Positions 35,755-47,025 of a DNA stretch of 64,000 bases are shown one piece after another. A program made the translations under genes and the position numbers. Source of the stretch: Paragyromitra xinjiangensis (Eukaryota; Ascomycota; Pezizomycetes; Pezizales; Discinaceae); contig JBCAMK010000016.1 of NCBI GenBank assembly GCA_038503065.1, positions 1,054,001 to 1,118,000 on the forward strand. The letters run 5' to 3'. The notes below the pieces were generated by a model, which was given only the letters and a program-made list of their open reading frames with translations, was not told the DNA's origin and did not search any database. Within the stretch, counting starts at the first letter, position 1; each line of letters starts with the position of its first letter.

Positions 35755-38292
35755 CTAATTCCACCTTCCAACAGGAACCTGCAGCAGACCCGAACCCCCT
35801 TCATCATTATTCGAAGAAGTCGACGCCTTTGCACGGTTCGACCCAGCGTTACGAGTAGGTTTATTCTGCGCCGCCTCGTGTTTCCTATAAAGCCATTAAC
35901 ATTAACATCTTCCTCTAAAGGAGCAGAAAGAAAACCATACCTCAACTCCTCCGGCACTCTCGAAATCGCACTCTTCATCAACATCTGCTTCAGATCATAC
36001 ATAACGTCCGCATCATCACCACTCAAAAACGTAATCGCCACACCGCTCTTCCCCGCTCTCCCCGTACGTCCAATACGATGGGTATACTGCTCAATACTCG
36101 TTGCCATATTAAAATTAATAACCAAGCTAACATCCGGCACGTCGATACCTCTACCCGCTAGATCCGTGGCAACGAGGATATCCGCCTGATTGCTCCTAAG
36201 CTGCATCAGCGCCTGTTCCCTCTGATCCTGGCTCTTGGAGCCGTGCAGCGTGACCGCGCGCCATCCGATATGTTTGAGGTCTTTTGCGACGGCGTCGCAA
36301 TTGCGTTTGATGTTGACGAAGACGATGATGGGGGGTGCGAATTCACGGGAGTTGAGGATCTCGGCGAGACGCTTTTTGCGGCGGTCTTCGCCGCTGATGA
36401 ATTCGACGCGTTGTTCGACGGTGTCGACGGCTTCGCCGGCGTTTCCGATTGTGACGATTGCTGGGCGACGGAGGTACTTTCGGGCTATGCGTTCGATTGC
36501 GGGTGGCATGGTTGCCGTGTACATCATTGTTTGGCGGAAGCGGTCTTTGCCCCCGAGGTGTTTGGACATTAGGATGGGGTTTTCGGCGTCTTCGGTGTCG
36601 GGCTTGATGTTGTGGACTGGGAGGGCGTCGAGGATTTTGTTGACGGATTCTTCGAAACCCATGTCGATCATGCGGTCGGCTTCGTCCTGGTGGGTGTTAG
36701 TGGGGTGGGAGAGGAGGGGGGAGGGGAGGGGGTACCATAATGACATAGCAGCACTGGCTGAGAACTAGTAGTCGACGTTCTAAACAATCTACTAATCTTC
36801 CCGGAGTTGCAATGATAATCTCCGCACCATCTCGTAGGTTATATGCCTGCTCCTCAATGGTATGGCCACCAACAATACTAACACACGTGAAACCCAACGG
36901 AGTTGCAAACTTCTTCGCCTCACTTTCAATCTGCTGGGCCAACTCACGCGTCGGCGCCAGAACAATCGAATATGGTCCATCGTTCTTTGTAAACTCGTCA
37001 AGCGGCGGAAGCTCCGAAATGTAGACGAGTAGTGGTAAAATGAAAGATGCGGTTTTACCAGAACCAGTAACAGCCACACCGATAAGGTCGCGGTTCTGAA
37101 GCGCAATAGGGATAGCGGCACGCTGGATTGCAGATGGATCTTTGTACCCGACGTCTTCAACGATTTCAAGGAGACGTTTGGGAAGATTGGACTCTTCCCA
37201 CGAACGCATAGGATTGGGGATCGCACCACCTATAGTTGTTAGCAAGTCGCATATCCCAAAAATATATCAAAAAGACCAACCTCTTGTAGCAATATTAAAA
37301 TCCTCCTTAAAAATACGCCAATCCCTCTCCTTCATCATATCCAACGGCTTCTCACTCCAATGCTTATCCACCCAATTCGCACCCTCCCTCTTCTTCCTCT
37401 CCATCTCCATAATCTCCCTCGCACGTCTCTTCTCATCATCCCCACGCGCCTCCAACGCCTTCGCATACCCCTGCGTTGGGGCCTCGGTCTCCGCAAACCC
37501 CCCTAGCCGTCCGCGTCCGAAGAAATGCGCCTCAGCCCGATTAGCATACAAGGGGTTATAATCCGGGGAGGTATCCTCCTCAGCCCCCCACTCAAACGTA
37601 AACTTCCTCTCCGAGGTCTTACGTCGCTTCTTCTTCGTCTGCGACGAACTGTCCGGATCAGCACCCATATATCTCCGTCGTATTTCCGCCGCCTCCGCGT
37701 GTTCCGCCACCGTACGTTTCTTTTCCCCCGTCTTCTCGCTCGGCGGTGGTGGCGGCGCCATGTCGCGGTGGCCGCGCGTGGGTTGCGACCTCATTGCTGC
37801 TGGCCCGGTGGGGGGTTCGCGCTCCCGGTAGGCTTTGGGTCCGGTGGGGGGACGGGGGCCATTGTTGCGGCGGGGAGCTGGGGGGGCTGCGGGTTGGTGG
37901 GTGGTGGTATCGCGTTTGCGTGCGTCTTCGACTTCTTTTTGACGCTTTTCGAGCGCGATGGTCTCGCGTTGGGCTTTGGTTAGGAATTTGGGCTGGGGTT
38001 TTGTTAGTTTGTGGAGATGAAGGGGAGGGAGGGGATGTACTCGTTTTGCGGCTTCGTCGGCTTCTTTCTTTTTCTTGAGGATTTCTTCGATTGAGAGGGG
38101 GCCGCGGGATGGGGGGTTTTGGTTTCTTGGGGGGGGGGGGGGGCGAGTTCGACCGGAGGTGGAGGGGGGTTCGTCGGTTGGTGGAGGAGGAGGGACTGAG
38201 TCGGGGGGAGGGGGAGGGACGGAGGAGTCTGGAGGGGGGGGAGGAGGGGGAGAGGGAGGTGGTGGAGGGGGTGCTTCGAGGTGGCCGTTCAT
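35755..38292 (-). CDS. prp28: DEAD-box pre-mRNA splicing helicase Prp28
   Basis: Prp28 drives exchange of U1 for U6 snRNA at the 5' splice site during spliceosome activation in the nucleus. Four exons (38292-37281, 37229-36736, 36686-35941, 35884-35755) give 793 aa. The N-terminus is a polyproline region, then a charged segment with the family-specific part [19 protein letters not shown] and EDFNI. Helicase motifs in order: Q motif region, AVTGSGKT at 390-397 (motif I), PTRELA, TPGR, DEAD at 503-506 (motif II), TAT (motif III), [12 protein letters not shown] (motif V), [10 protein letters not shown] (motif VI). The third intron restores VPEELRKHEAAQ, the conserved C-terminal boundary. A 15-base C run (38143-38129 on the sense strand) encodes part of the polyproline. 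mL59 lies 183 bp upstream on the same strand. Confidence 0.95.
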
Positions 38293-38475
38293 GGTTGTTG
38301 TGGAGGTGATGGAGGTGAGGTTGGGAAGCTCGTTGACGTTGCTGTTATGCAGAGCCGCAGTTTTTTTTTTCTTTTCTTTTTCCCACGGCGAGTGGTCTAC
38401 GATTGGGGATAGAGAATTGATGTGAATGGGAATATGATATATACAATCTGTAGATTTTTATACAAGTATTCCTCT

Positions 38476-38950
38476 CTACCTCGGCCACTCCTTCCACCCT
38501 CTTCCATGTCCCGACTTTCTCCATTTCTCGATAAGCGCTGGCATCCCCTCCATCGCCTTGGTCCGCACAGCCAACCTGGTTAAAATCAGCGCAGTCCACA
38601 GATCTCCACAAGCATACATACCTCGCTCTGAGACTCCTCTCCCAGCCCTTCCCCTTGGGAGTCATCATCCTCCTCAATCGTGGGCCCAACGCCGCTCTCT
38701 CCGCTTTTGCAACGCTGCTCTTGACGGTTGGCGGGAGGAGCTCTTCGACGCCGTAGTCTTGGCTGAGCTTTACGAGCTCTTTCTGCCGGCGGAGGGAGTA
38801 CTTGGGGTTGTGCCAGCGTCCTGTGATGGGGCTTTTGGTCGCGCGGAAGGGGTTGGCGCTGGTGGAGCCGGGGGGGAAGCGTGCGAAGAAGCGGTGGAGC
38901 ATGGGGGGGAGGGTGGAGGCGAGCTTGATGAAGTCGCTGGGGGACGCCAT
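38476..38950 (-). CDS. mrpl25: Mitochondrial large-subunit ribosomal protein mL59
   Basis: Fungal mitoribosomal protein mL59 (yeast Mrpl25). Two exons (38950-38622, 38575-38476) with a 46-nt intron give 142 aa. Family features: an N-terminal LHRFFARFPP motif; NPF...GRWHNPKYSLRRQKELVKL; DYGVEELLPP; and, after splicing, a C-terminal IEKWRKSGHGRGWKEWPR that matches the family ending. The unspliced frame would run into unrelated sequence, so splicing is required. It is transcribed in the same direction as prp28, whose start is 183 bp downstream, and divergently from the ArfGAP gene. Confidence 0.9.
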
Positions 38951-40225
38951 TGTTGGTGGTGGTGGGGGAGAGATGGTGGTGGTGGGTTGGGGAAAAGGTG
39001 GGGGCTTGGCGGGTCAATGATTGGTAAGGTGGGTGGTGATGTGAGTTTGGGGGGTTCTTATGGGCGTTATATGGAGTCGGGGTGGTTTGGTAGAACTACG
39101 GATGAGTTCTTCCTGGGAAAAAGACAGAATCACGATGAGATTGCATCTGAGGAGAAGCAATAGCAGATATCAATTCTATCAATTACAGAGAAATCACGAG
39201 TGATGTATCATGACCATCTCAAATCAAAGACTTTTCACATCACAATTCATTCAAACCCAACAATTCCATTCTCTAACTACAAAAATGTCCGCCAATCAAT
39301 AGTCCCGCTTCCTCTATGAGAGGAGCAGGGTGGAGTCAGCAACATTCAATCTTCCAGCATCCAAGTATACATCGCACCCATAGAACATCCCCCGAAGGAT
39401 AACCCCGAAGGATTCAGCAACGGGGGGGCGTGGGAGGTAGGCAAATGGTTGTGGTGGGGATAACAGAGAAGAATACAGAGATGAAGATGAAGATGATAGA
39501 ATCGATTGAATATGTACACGATCACCACAGAACATCACTGTTGGTGAAGATTGTCGTGAAGATTGTTGTTGTAAAGAGAAAACAAAAGTTCTCCCACAAA
39601 ACCCTCCCCGCCAAGCATTTTACCCGCCTAGGGCACAACCCCACACATCCCTCTCTATTTCATCCCCGCGAACGCCCTCCTTTCTTCTCCAGAACGTTTA
39701 TTCATACCCCCCGTCCTGTAAACCTACTGGCGGGGCTTCAGGTCATATTGGCGTTCGAGAGGAAACACGCGGGCCCTGACTCCTTCGGGTGATGGGTTCG
39801 GGAAGACATGTTGCACTGTTTGTCCGAGTCTATGGATGGCATTTGATGTCGGACGTAGTTGGATATGGCGGTCTCCGATGTGGTCCGATATTGAGATGAG
39901 AATAGAGAATAGAACAGTCCATAGGACAGAACTCAGAGCCAATAGAACTGAATAATGTACTCGGAATGAAAACAGTAGAATGTGCAGATTCTGTAAATAA
40001 ATAAAAGCAACAAACTGCACGACCCAACCAGGTGGAGACGAAACGAGAACTTCTTTTTGCTGTACTCCCGTCTCTCTCCCCAACACCACCTCAGTAACCT
40101 CCCCACCACCAGCTCCCCCGTAAATCCCCCCCGTCAAACTCCCCCATTCTCTCCACACCCCTTACCTTCCGCCAAAGCTGCAACGTCGATCACGCTCGAG
40201 AACACGAGGAGGGGGAGGAGAAAGA
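38951..40225. other. Divergent promoter region, mL59 and ArfGAP gene
   Basis: About 1.3 kb between divergent starts. It is G-rich near the mL59 start and C-rich near the ArfGAP start. Short frames only; no gene or repeat element recognised. Confidence 0.5.
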
Positions 40226-42369
40226 ATGTCTTCCATAATCAACAAACGGCAGCAAGCAAGGAATGAGCGCATCCTGCAGGACCTGCTCAAGTCCGTCGCG
40301 GGAAACGACCGTTGCGCGGACTGTGGGACTAAGAATCCAGGTTGGTGTCTTTCTTGACGCTGGTGGGGAAGTGCTGACCGGGAATTGTTTGGGGTTTGAG
40401 TAGCGTGGGCAAGCTGGAGTGTAAATCCCCCCTCTCTCCCATGTAATACCTACACTGGCTAACCTATGGCTGCAGTTAGGTGTCTTCCTCTGTATTCGAT
40501 GTGCTTCGCTGCACCGAAAGCTAGGTACCCATATCTCCAAAGTCAAGTCTATATCCATGGACTCATGGACCAGCGACCAGATCGATGTACCACCCTCCCC
40601 CCTCCTCTTCCATCCCCTACTAACCCCACCAGAACATGCGCGCAAACGGCAACACGAAATCCAACACCTACTACAACCCCGACCCCTCAAAACACCCAGT
40701 CCCACTCAGCACCGAAGACTCCGTAGGAGTCCTCGAGCGCTACATCCGGAACAAATACGAATACCAGCTCTTCCGGCGTGACGACACCGTCCCCCAAACC
40801 TCCTCCACCTCCTCCACCTCATCCAGCACCTCCTCCTTCGGCGCCTCCGTATCCAACACCCTCCCCAGCTCCTCCAGCAGCAACTCATCCTTCAACTCCC
40901 GCACCACCCAACGCACCCCAACCCTCTCCTCCCGTCTCACCTTCCGCTCCACCTCCCCCAGCCAAAAAAAAGCCACCCAAGTCCTCGGCGTCTCCTCCAT
41001 CCCATACACAGACGGCAGCACCACCCCCGTCCAATTCCCCCACGGAATGGTCCAAACCCCCCCCGCAGTCAAATACGAAGACCAACTAAAATCCCTCCGC
41101 GAAATGGGCTTCAAAGACGATAAACAGATCCTCCAAACCCTCGTCCTCACCGACGGTAAGATCCTCGAATCAGCAGACCATCTCGTCCGCTTAAACGGCG
41201 GAACTCACCCCACCCCTGTCGGCATCAGTATCCACAAATCCGGCGGCAGCCAGAACCCGTTCGAGGCGCTGGACCGCGAATTACCACCTCTGCCGCCGGG
41301 CGCGGTCGAGGTCGGTGGTATTAGTCCGGGCCTTAAACCTACTATATATTCGACGCAGAGTCAGCCGGTTCAGTTGCCACAGTCGGCTCCGTCTACGTAT
41401 GGTGCGGGGGATGGTTGGTTCCAGGTTCCGCCGGTGCGGGATGGATACCAGGGGTATCAGGTTGGTGCGAGTGGTACTGGGCCGCAGTTGAGTCCGGCGA
41501 ATCCTTATTATGGTGGGGGGTTTGTGCAGGTGGCGCAGAATGGGGCTGCGGGGTATAATCCGTTTATGGGGGGGGCGTTGGCGGGGAATAATCCGTATCA
41601 GTCGCCGCAGCAGAGTCAGTTGCAGCAGCAGCAGTTACAACAGCAGGCTCAGCAACAACAATTACAGCAACAGCAGCAACAGCAGCAACTACAGCAGCAG
41701 CAACTACAGCAACAGCAAGCTCAACAGCAGCAATTACAGCAACAACAAGCTCAGCAACAGCAGGCTCAGCAGCAATTACTACAACAGCAAATGCAAGCCC
41801 AGCAGCAAGCCCAACAACAACAGCAAGCCCAGCAGTTCCACCAGCAACAGCAGCAACAACTCCTCCAACAGCAACAACAATACCTCCAATCCCAGCTCCA
41901 ACCACAACCCTTCTTAAACGCACAAGGAATGCCCGCCCAAAACAACCCCTACCAGATCCCCCTCGCCGCTCCCCAACCAAACCCCTACCAATCCCAGCTC
42001 ATCCAGCAACGCACCGGCGGCGTCGACAAATCCGCAATTCTCGCCCTCTTCAACTTCCCGCACCTCGCACCCCCACCAAATAGCAACCCCATCAACCTCC
42101 CACAGCAGGAAAACATCGCACCGAATCCAGGCCAGATGGAACGGAGCATGTCCGCCCCCAGTGCAGGAAGCAACAACCCGTTCTTGCCACCGACACAAGG
42201 TCTACCAATGAGCCAGAGCTCAGCTAATCTAGGACAGCCGGGGCGAGCTGGGAGCGTAGCGGGACAGGGCGGTAGAGGCCACATGAGCCAGGAGAGTGTA
42301 GATTTTGGAGCGTGGCAGAGTGGGAGACATAGTCCAGATGCGTTTGCGAGTTTGAGTTTCGGACAGTAG
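40226..42369 (+). CDS. gts1: ArfGAP-UBA-polyglutamine protein, Gts1-like
   Basis: Predicted GTPase-activating protein for Arf-family GTPases acting in vesicle traffic. Exons 40226-40340, 40404-40420, 40476-40586 and 40633-42369 give 659 aa. The second exon has only 17 nt and encodes AWASWS, an invariant part of the ArfGAP domain. The zinc finger is C30-x2-C33-x16-C50-x2-C53 with the catalytic arginine R58. A Ser/Thr-rich linker precedes a UBA domain at about 228-272 (LREMGF...). The C-terminal half is Gln-rich, with a polyQ block encoded by 41608-41881, then NPY/NPF-like motifs (NNPYQ, NNPF). This order (ArfGAP, UBA, Q-rich) is that of yeast Gts1 among fungal ArfGAPs. NPF motifs would suit EH-domain binding. 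Orthology to Gts1 is an inference from architecture. Confidence 0.88.
41608..41881 (+). repeat. CAG/CAA repeat encoding polyglutamine
   Basis: Mixed CAG and CAA codons with interspersed Ala, Leu and Met codons inside the gts1-like gene. Imperfect codon mixing makes it more stable than a pure CAG run, but length variation between strains is likely. Confidence 0.9.
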
Positions 42370-43097
42370 ATCGGATGGAATACAATATGGAGTTTTTTTT
42401 TTTGTTTCTTGGAAAGAGGTGGGCTGATGGTTGTGAGATTCTGCTTTTTTATTTTATTTTATATATCTGGGTAGGGATTGTTTGTTTTATCATTATTTAA
42501 TTTCATGCTTCTTTGGGAATGTAATTTGTGTTAAGAAGCTGTTTGCGTTTTGTGTTGTTGAGTTTATGCATTTTTTATTCTTCTCGCATCCTTGAATTCT
42601 GGGCGAGGGGAGTAGGGGGAGATCTTGCATTGTGGGTTTGTTTGATATAATCTGTTGTAGTAAGTTGAGGAGCGTGGTTTTTCCGTTGTTGCTGTTTTAC
42701 ATGAGCGTGTTTTCTACTTTTTTATTGTTGGGTGTAGTAGGGAGTGGAGAGTGTAGCACAGGAAAGAAAAGTGATACCCGGTGAAATACAGAAGTGGTTA
42801 TATAAACTGGAATTTATTATGTTGAAAGGGTTGTAGATGGTAGTAGTTAGTAGATTTAGTTGTATGAGATGAGGTTCTACTCAGACGTTCCTATGAGCTG
42901 CATTTCCTGGTTATTTCTCGATGTCGAGATCTATTATCGCTGAGTTGGTTTATACACCTAAAATCCTTATTAAGACCGTACCACCATCACAACAATCTAC
43001 ATCCCCCGCCAAGCTCCCCCTCCGCCGGGTAACACCATCCATCCAACGTCAAGCTCCACATCACCCCAGCCTCCAGCTCTTCCACCCTACCGTCATC
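42370..43097. other. Intergenic region between ArfGAP gene and msl1
   Basis: About 730 bp, T-rich directly after the ArfGAP stop (likely 3' UTR). The in-frame stretch from 42921 to 43097 extends upstream of the msl1 start without stops but lacks family similarity, so I treat it as leader. Confidence 0.5.
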
Positions 43098-43773
43098 ATG
43101 GCATCCACCGCCCCTCCCACCGCCCCTAGACAAAACTACCCCGCTAACCAAACACTCTACATCCAAAACCTCAATGACAAAATCCGCAAAGAAGACCTTC
43201 GCATCTCACTCTACACGCTGTTCTCCACGTACGGGTGCGTGCTGGACGTGAACGCGCTCAAGTCGATGAAGCATCGCGGACAGGCGCATGTGGCGTTTAG
43301 GGATGTGGTTTCGGCTACGCAGGCGATGAGGGCGTTGCAGGGGGTTAATGTTTATGGGAAGGATATGGTGGGTTTTGTTCCTTTTGTTTTCTTCACTCTA
43401 TCGTGAAGGGGAGGAAGATGGGAATAGTGGGGTGGGCAATTGATGCTAACGTTCGGATAGAGGATATCATATGCGAAAGGGAAATCGCACGCGATCAGTA
43501 AACTCGATGGAACATTCAAGATACCGACATTTGGAGGTGGAATAGCAACAGGGGGAGAAAACGCGGCAGTACCGTTCGTAGCGCTTCCGAGTGCGCCAGT
43601 AGAAGGTGCCTCTACTACTACAACAGCGGGTGCGGCGGCGGCAGCAGCAGGGCAGAAAAGACAGAGGGAAGAGGAGAGTGGTGGGTTTACCTTCCGGTAT
43701 TACTTTGAGACATTGGCTAACAACGGGAATAGATGAGGAAGAGGCTATGGATGTTGAGGATGATGACGATTAG
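43098..43773 (+). CDS. msl1: U2 snRNP B''-type RRM protein (Msl1)
   Basis: RNA-binding component of the U2 snRNP that binds U2 stem-loop IV with the U2A' protein. Three exons (43098-43367, 43461-43680, 43733-43773) give 176 aa. One RRM at about residues 16-95 with RNP2 LYIQNL and RNP1 RGQAHVAF; ALQG, then across the intron RISYAKGKSHAI, as in U1A/U2B'' proteins. A Gly/Ala/Thr-rich tail follows and the protein ends in an acidic stretch (VEDDDD). The second RRM of U1A is absent, as in yeast Msl1. The frame is open upstream to 42921, but the ATG at 43098 fits family length. Together with prp28 this makes two spliceosome genes within 8 kb. Confidence 0.9.
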
Positions 43774-44682
43774 TCTCCTCGCCCAGAGTTCTAAAATCCA
43801 AGTGTCGCGGCGATAGAGCAAGGAATTCGAGGTGGCTCGTTGGCAGAGCGTAAGGATGAAGGGAGGGAGGACGCTCTATGATGATAATGATAAAAAATGG
43901 TATGGTGAACACTTGCAAATACCTCAACTTCAATTTTTTAAAAAAAATTCAAAAGCTTTTGTTTTCTCCCGCTTTTGCAATGTCTAAGAAAGACGCTGAT
44001 GTTTGCGTCCGATTGTACTATATTTATTCAACGTACAGACCCAGACTTGAGAATACAAAGAATATGCAGTACATCTGTGAGATGAATAAGAGTGAAATTG
44101 GGGTCGGGTTGGCTTGAGGTGTTATGATTTGCCAATTTTTCTGGAGCTTTGGTTTTGGGTTTGCTGGCGTGTGATTTTTTCACCCAGAGAAGGGGTACTG
44201 GGCGTATTTGCCAATTAGTGAATTGGCGGAAGAAACGTCTTATTATAAATTCCGTAACGCCCGACAAAACACTTTGACCATGAATCACCTTATAGCTGTG
44301 CGAAAAACTCAGGGAGGTCGGGTGTTTCTAGGTGTTATTAGGATGCAGCAGAGTAGTAATTCAGATATGTTGCTAGTGCTGAGAAGTTATCCTAGCAGAA
44401 GCTAGAGAGATTTGGTCTATAGTAAGTTCGTTTACGCCTTAAGTAACGGTTTCTCTGCGTCTATGGCTACATGTATGCTTCGTGCTAGAGGATATTGTAA
44501 ACGTTGTATGCTGGCATTGTAAATGTTTTCTCCGCTAGATCACCACAAAAACCCTTCAGAGGTCTTGTATTAAATAGCAAATGAATATTTGGCTATGATG
44601 TCTCGTCCCAGAGATTCTATAGACAGAATGCAGCGTTTGAGCAACGGAAGATGGATGACGTCATGCTGCAGAACAGTACGAG
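43774..44682. other. Intergenic region, no gene seen
   Basis: About 900 bp between msl1 and the retropepsin-like gene. No conserved frame. It includes a short GCCAATTAGTGAATTGGC inverted repeat near 44208, too short to interpret. Confidence 0.4.
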
Positions 44683-45513
44683 ATGTTCCTCCTCCAAACA
44701 TCCCCATCACCAATAACTTTCGTCCTACCAAGGATGCTTAGATGCACTATCCCTCGAGTTCTCAGAGCTACCCGCACTCCAAGAATCTCCTCCCGCTTCG
44801 TGCATAATCTTCCCTTTGTCGGACCTCCGACATACGACACCATAGACCGCCGCCTCTTTTCGGGGTCAGACCCCCAAATTTTCCTTGCACACCAGAAGTT
44901 GGCGGTGGAGAAAAACCATGTCGACATCCATGACCTGGACCCTGATAATGACCCAAACCCTATCGAACATGACGTCCTCATCAGTGACATCGACTATGAG
45001 ACACTGCAGGGCGATATAGCTGAAGTATTAGGGTTAGGCTATCTGTCGAAGGTTCCGGAACCTGATGCCAGCAAACCCCTGACCGTTGGGAACGGCTATA
45101 TCCATGGCTTGAAGAAGAGGTTAATAATTCCACTTACCGTAAAACATGGGAGTGAAGCTCGATGGGTCTTTTTTATTGTTAACACAGGGTGTCCGCACAC
45201 GTACCTCTCAGTCCAAGTGAGTGTTTGAGCAACAGCAGCTTGGTGGAAAGCCACTTACTAACTGCAGGCAATGCAGGCAAGCGAGGCACTCGGCATAAAT
45301 GAACCAGCTGATTCAACTCCTGTTCTGATAGGTGGATATCGACATGCTGCTTACCAGTCTCCACCACGGTCCCACTTCGGCGAAGTCAATATTTTGGGTA
45401 TGGACTATTGTCATCTCAACGACATCTTCCAGGTAGTTGACCATCATCGCCGTCGTTTTAAGCTGTATTTCGACCAGGGGGGGAAGATGCCCTGGCCGGA
45501 ACCTATGCCATAG
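44683..45513 (+). CDS. Retropepsin-like protein with NTG instead of DTG
   Basis: Two exons (44683-45216, 45268-45513; GT-AG intron of 51 nt with a CTAAC branch site) give 259 aa. The C-terminal part reads WVFFIVNTGCPHTYLS, which has the layout of the retropepsin active site (hydrophobic-DTG-x-x-x-T-hydrophobic-S) but with Asn167 where the catalytic Asp should be. A later VNILGMDYC stretch resembles the retropepsin ILGxD region. The first 50 residues are basic and free of acidic residues, and could be a mitochondrial presequence; a second start at 44734 is possible. The middle is acidic (DIHDLDPDNDPNP). No Gag, reverse transcriptase or LTR is nearby. I infer a host gene or domesticated fragment with lost or altered protease activity. 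The fold assignment rests on short motifs. Confidence 0.65.
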
Positions 45514-47025
45514 ACCACCACTCTACCTGTAGCTCACAGTGTTCCACTCCTCTGCTCCTCCTCTGTTCTTCTGCGCTGCTCAAGAAAAAATCGTCGTTAT
45601 AATTCTATAGTGGCTACTTCATTTATTTTAATTTCCAATGGGATTTCTACCCTTTTCTCCTTCGCTGCTCTTTTGTGCTGCCTAAGAGGGAAAAAATGGT
45701 CGATATAACCCATTGCAGGTGCTGACCATGATTACTTCGCCAATACACTTCGAACATAAGCCATCGTTCATCTATTTCTACTGTCCTTAGCCTATCTCTG
45801 AGATGAATGCTATAATCGGTTGTGCCGTTTAAAGAGTTTTCCGGTAACCCATCCATGTTCCAGTTCCGTTCGACCAAGTCTCTTAGAGTTATAGTAGAGC
45901 TCCAAGGGCCCTCTGGATGCGCAACACTACGTATGTCTCTCCAGAAGGAAACGATAACCCCAGAGAGCTACCAACTCCTCTAGGGGGCCGCGAGGTTAGG
46001 AAGGTTAGGGAGGGAAACGCCTCCCGAGAGGCATAGCTGATTCCTAGGAGGCATAGTTGTTTTTGCTGATGTGCTTTCAATACAAGAGATATCACAGTAT
46101 GACTGTATCCTTTTTTAACAAGCTCAGTACCTAGAATCTCCAAACCATTGCTGTAGTCATAATTGGGTAATGAAGGTGCTTATATGCCAGAGCAGACGGA
46201 ATAGCTCACCTTCATCGTTCTATAACCAAACACATCAACACTGATGAGAAAGTTCCACAGCTCGTTCCCTACCAACACACTGGATGCTGACCCAAAACCC
46301 TCATTTTTGGCGAGAAATGAAGGAAAGCCGTAGTGCCTTATAGCTTAAATATAATGCTTATATTCTCTTAAGATCATTGTCACCCAAGGGCTAAAACTAG
46401 ACACTTTGCTGGACGAACCCAGGTGATGCCAAGGTCACACAAAAACCTAAGGGTTTTTCGGTGGGTAAATAGTGCTGAAAACTTGGAGAAGCACAGAAAC
46501 AGGTAATCCCCCGCCCAGTTAGAAAGACTCGTCCTCGCCCCCCCAACGGTCCGGAGAATTGTGTGTTGATTTTATATCGGAAACGAATCACTCTTCTAGA
46601 TCCTCGCGGACGGAAACTTCCTTACCGATAAGTTTATGGTTCCCTGCCTACCTCTATGATTATCTTAGGGCCTTTGAACCATATTTAATCAGGATAGCTA
46701 GTTCACACTTACTGCCATCATATATATTACTTTAATCATGATATGTCACTCGCTCCGTACTCCTCACTATTTTATGCATTGTTCTTTGTTGGGTTTTATT
46801 TATCTTGTTTTATTTCTCAACTCAACCGGTATTCTTAGAGGAGACTACAAGAACAAATTCTTGACAGAACGGAAGAAAAGAACAAAAAACAAAAAAATGG
46901 TTTTCTCCCTAAGCTTAGAAGCTAATGTACCACCGTAACCTGATGTTTCCAGATACAAAGTTTCTCCCAAAATAGACACCATTTACATAAATTCCCATGC
47001 CTACACAGCCAGCCCCCAAAGCCGC
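45514..47025. other. Intergenic region, no gene recognised
   Basis: About 1.5 kb between the convergent ends of the retropepsin-like gene and the secreted-protein gene. Two diverged copies of a C/T-rich then A-rich stretch lie at about 45545-45620 and 45650-45720. Minus-strand frames at 45877-45647 and 46143-45889 are short and unrecognised. Confidence 0.4.

Noticed and set aside
37746..38425. Gly-rich plus-strand frames opposite prp28.
   Set aside because: Antisense readings of the polyproline-coding region.
41510..41980. Long frames on both strands over the polyQ tract (poly-Ser/Asn and poly-Ala/Val products).
   Set aside because: They are shadows of the CAG/CAA repeat in other frames.
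42921..43097. N-terminal extension of the msl1 frame by 59 codons.
   Set aside because: Family members start just before the RRM, and the extension shows no conservation signal; the ATG at 43098 is preferred.
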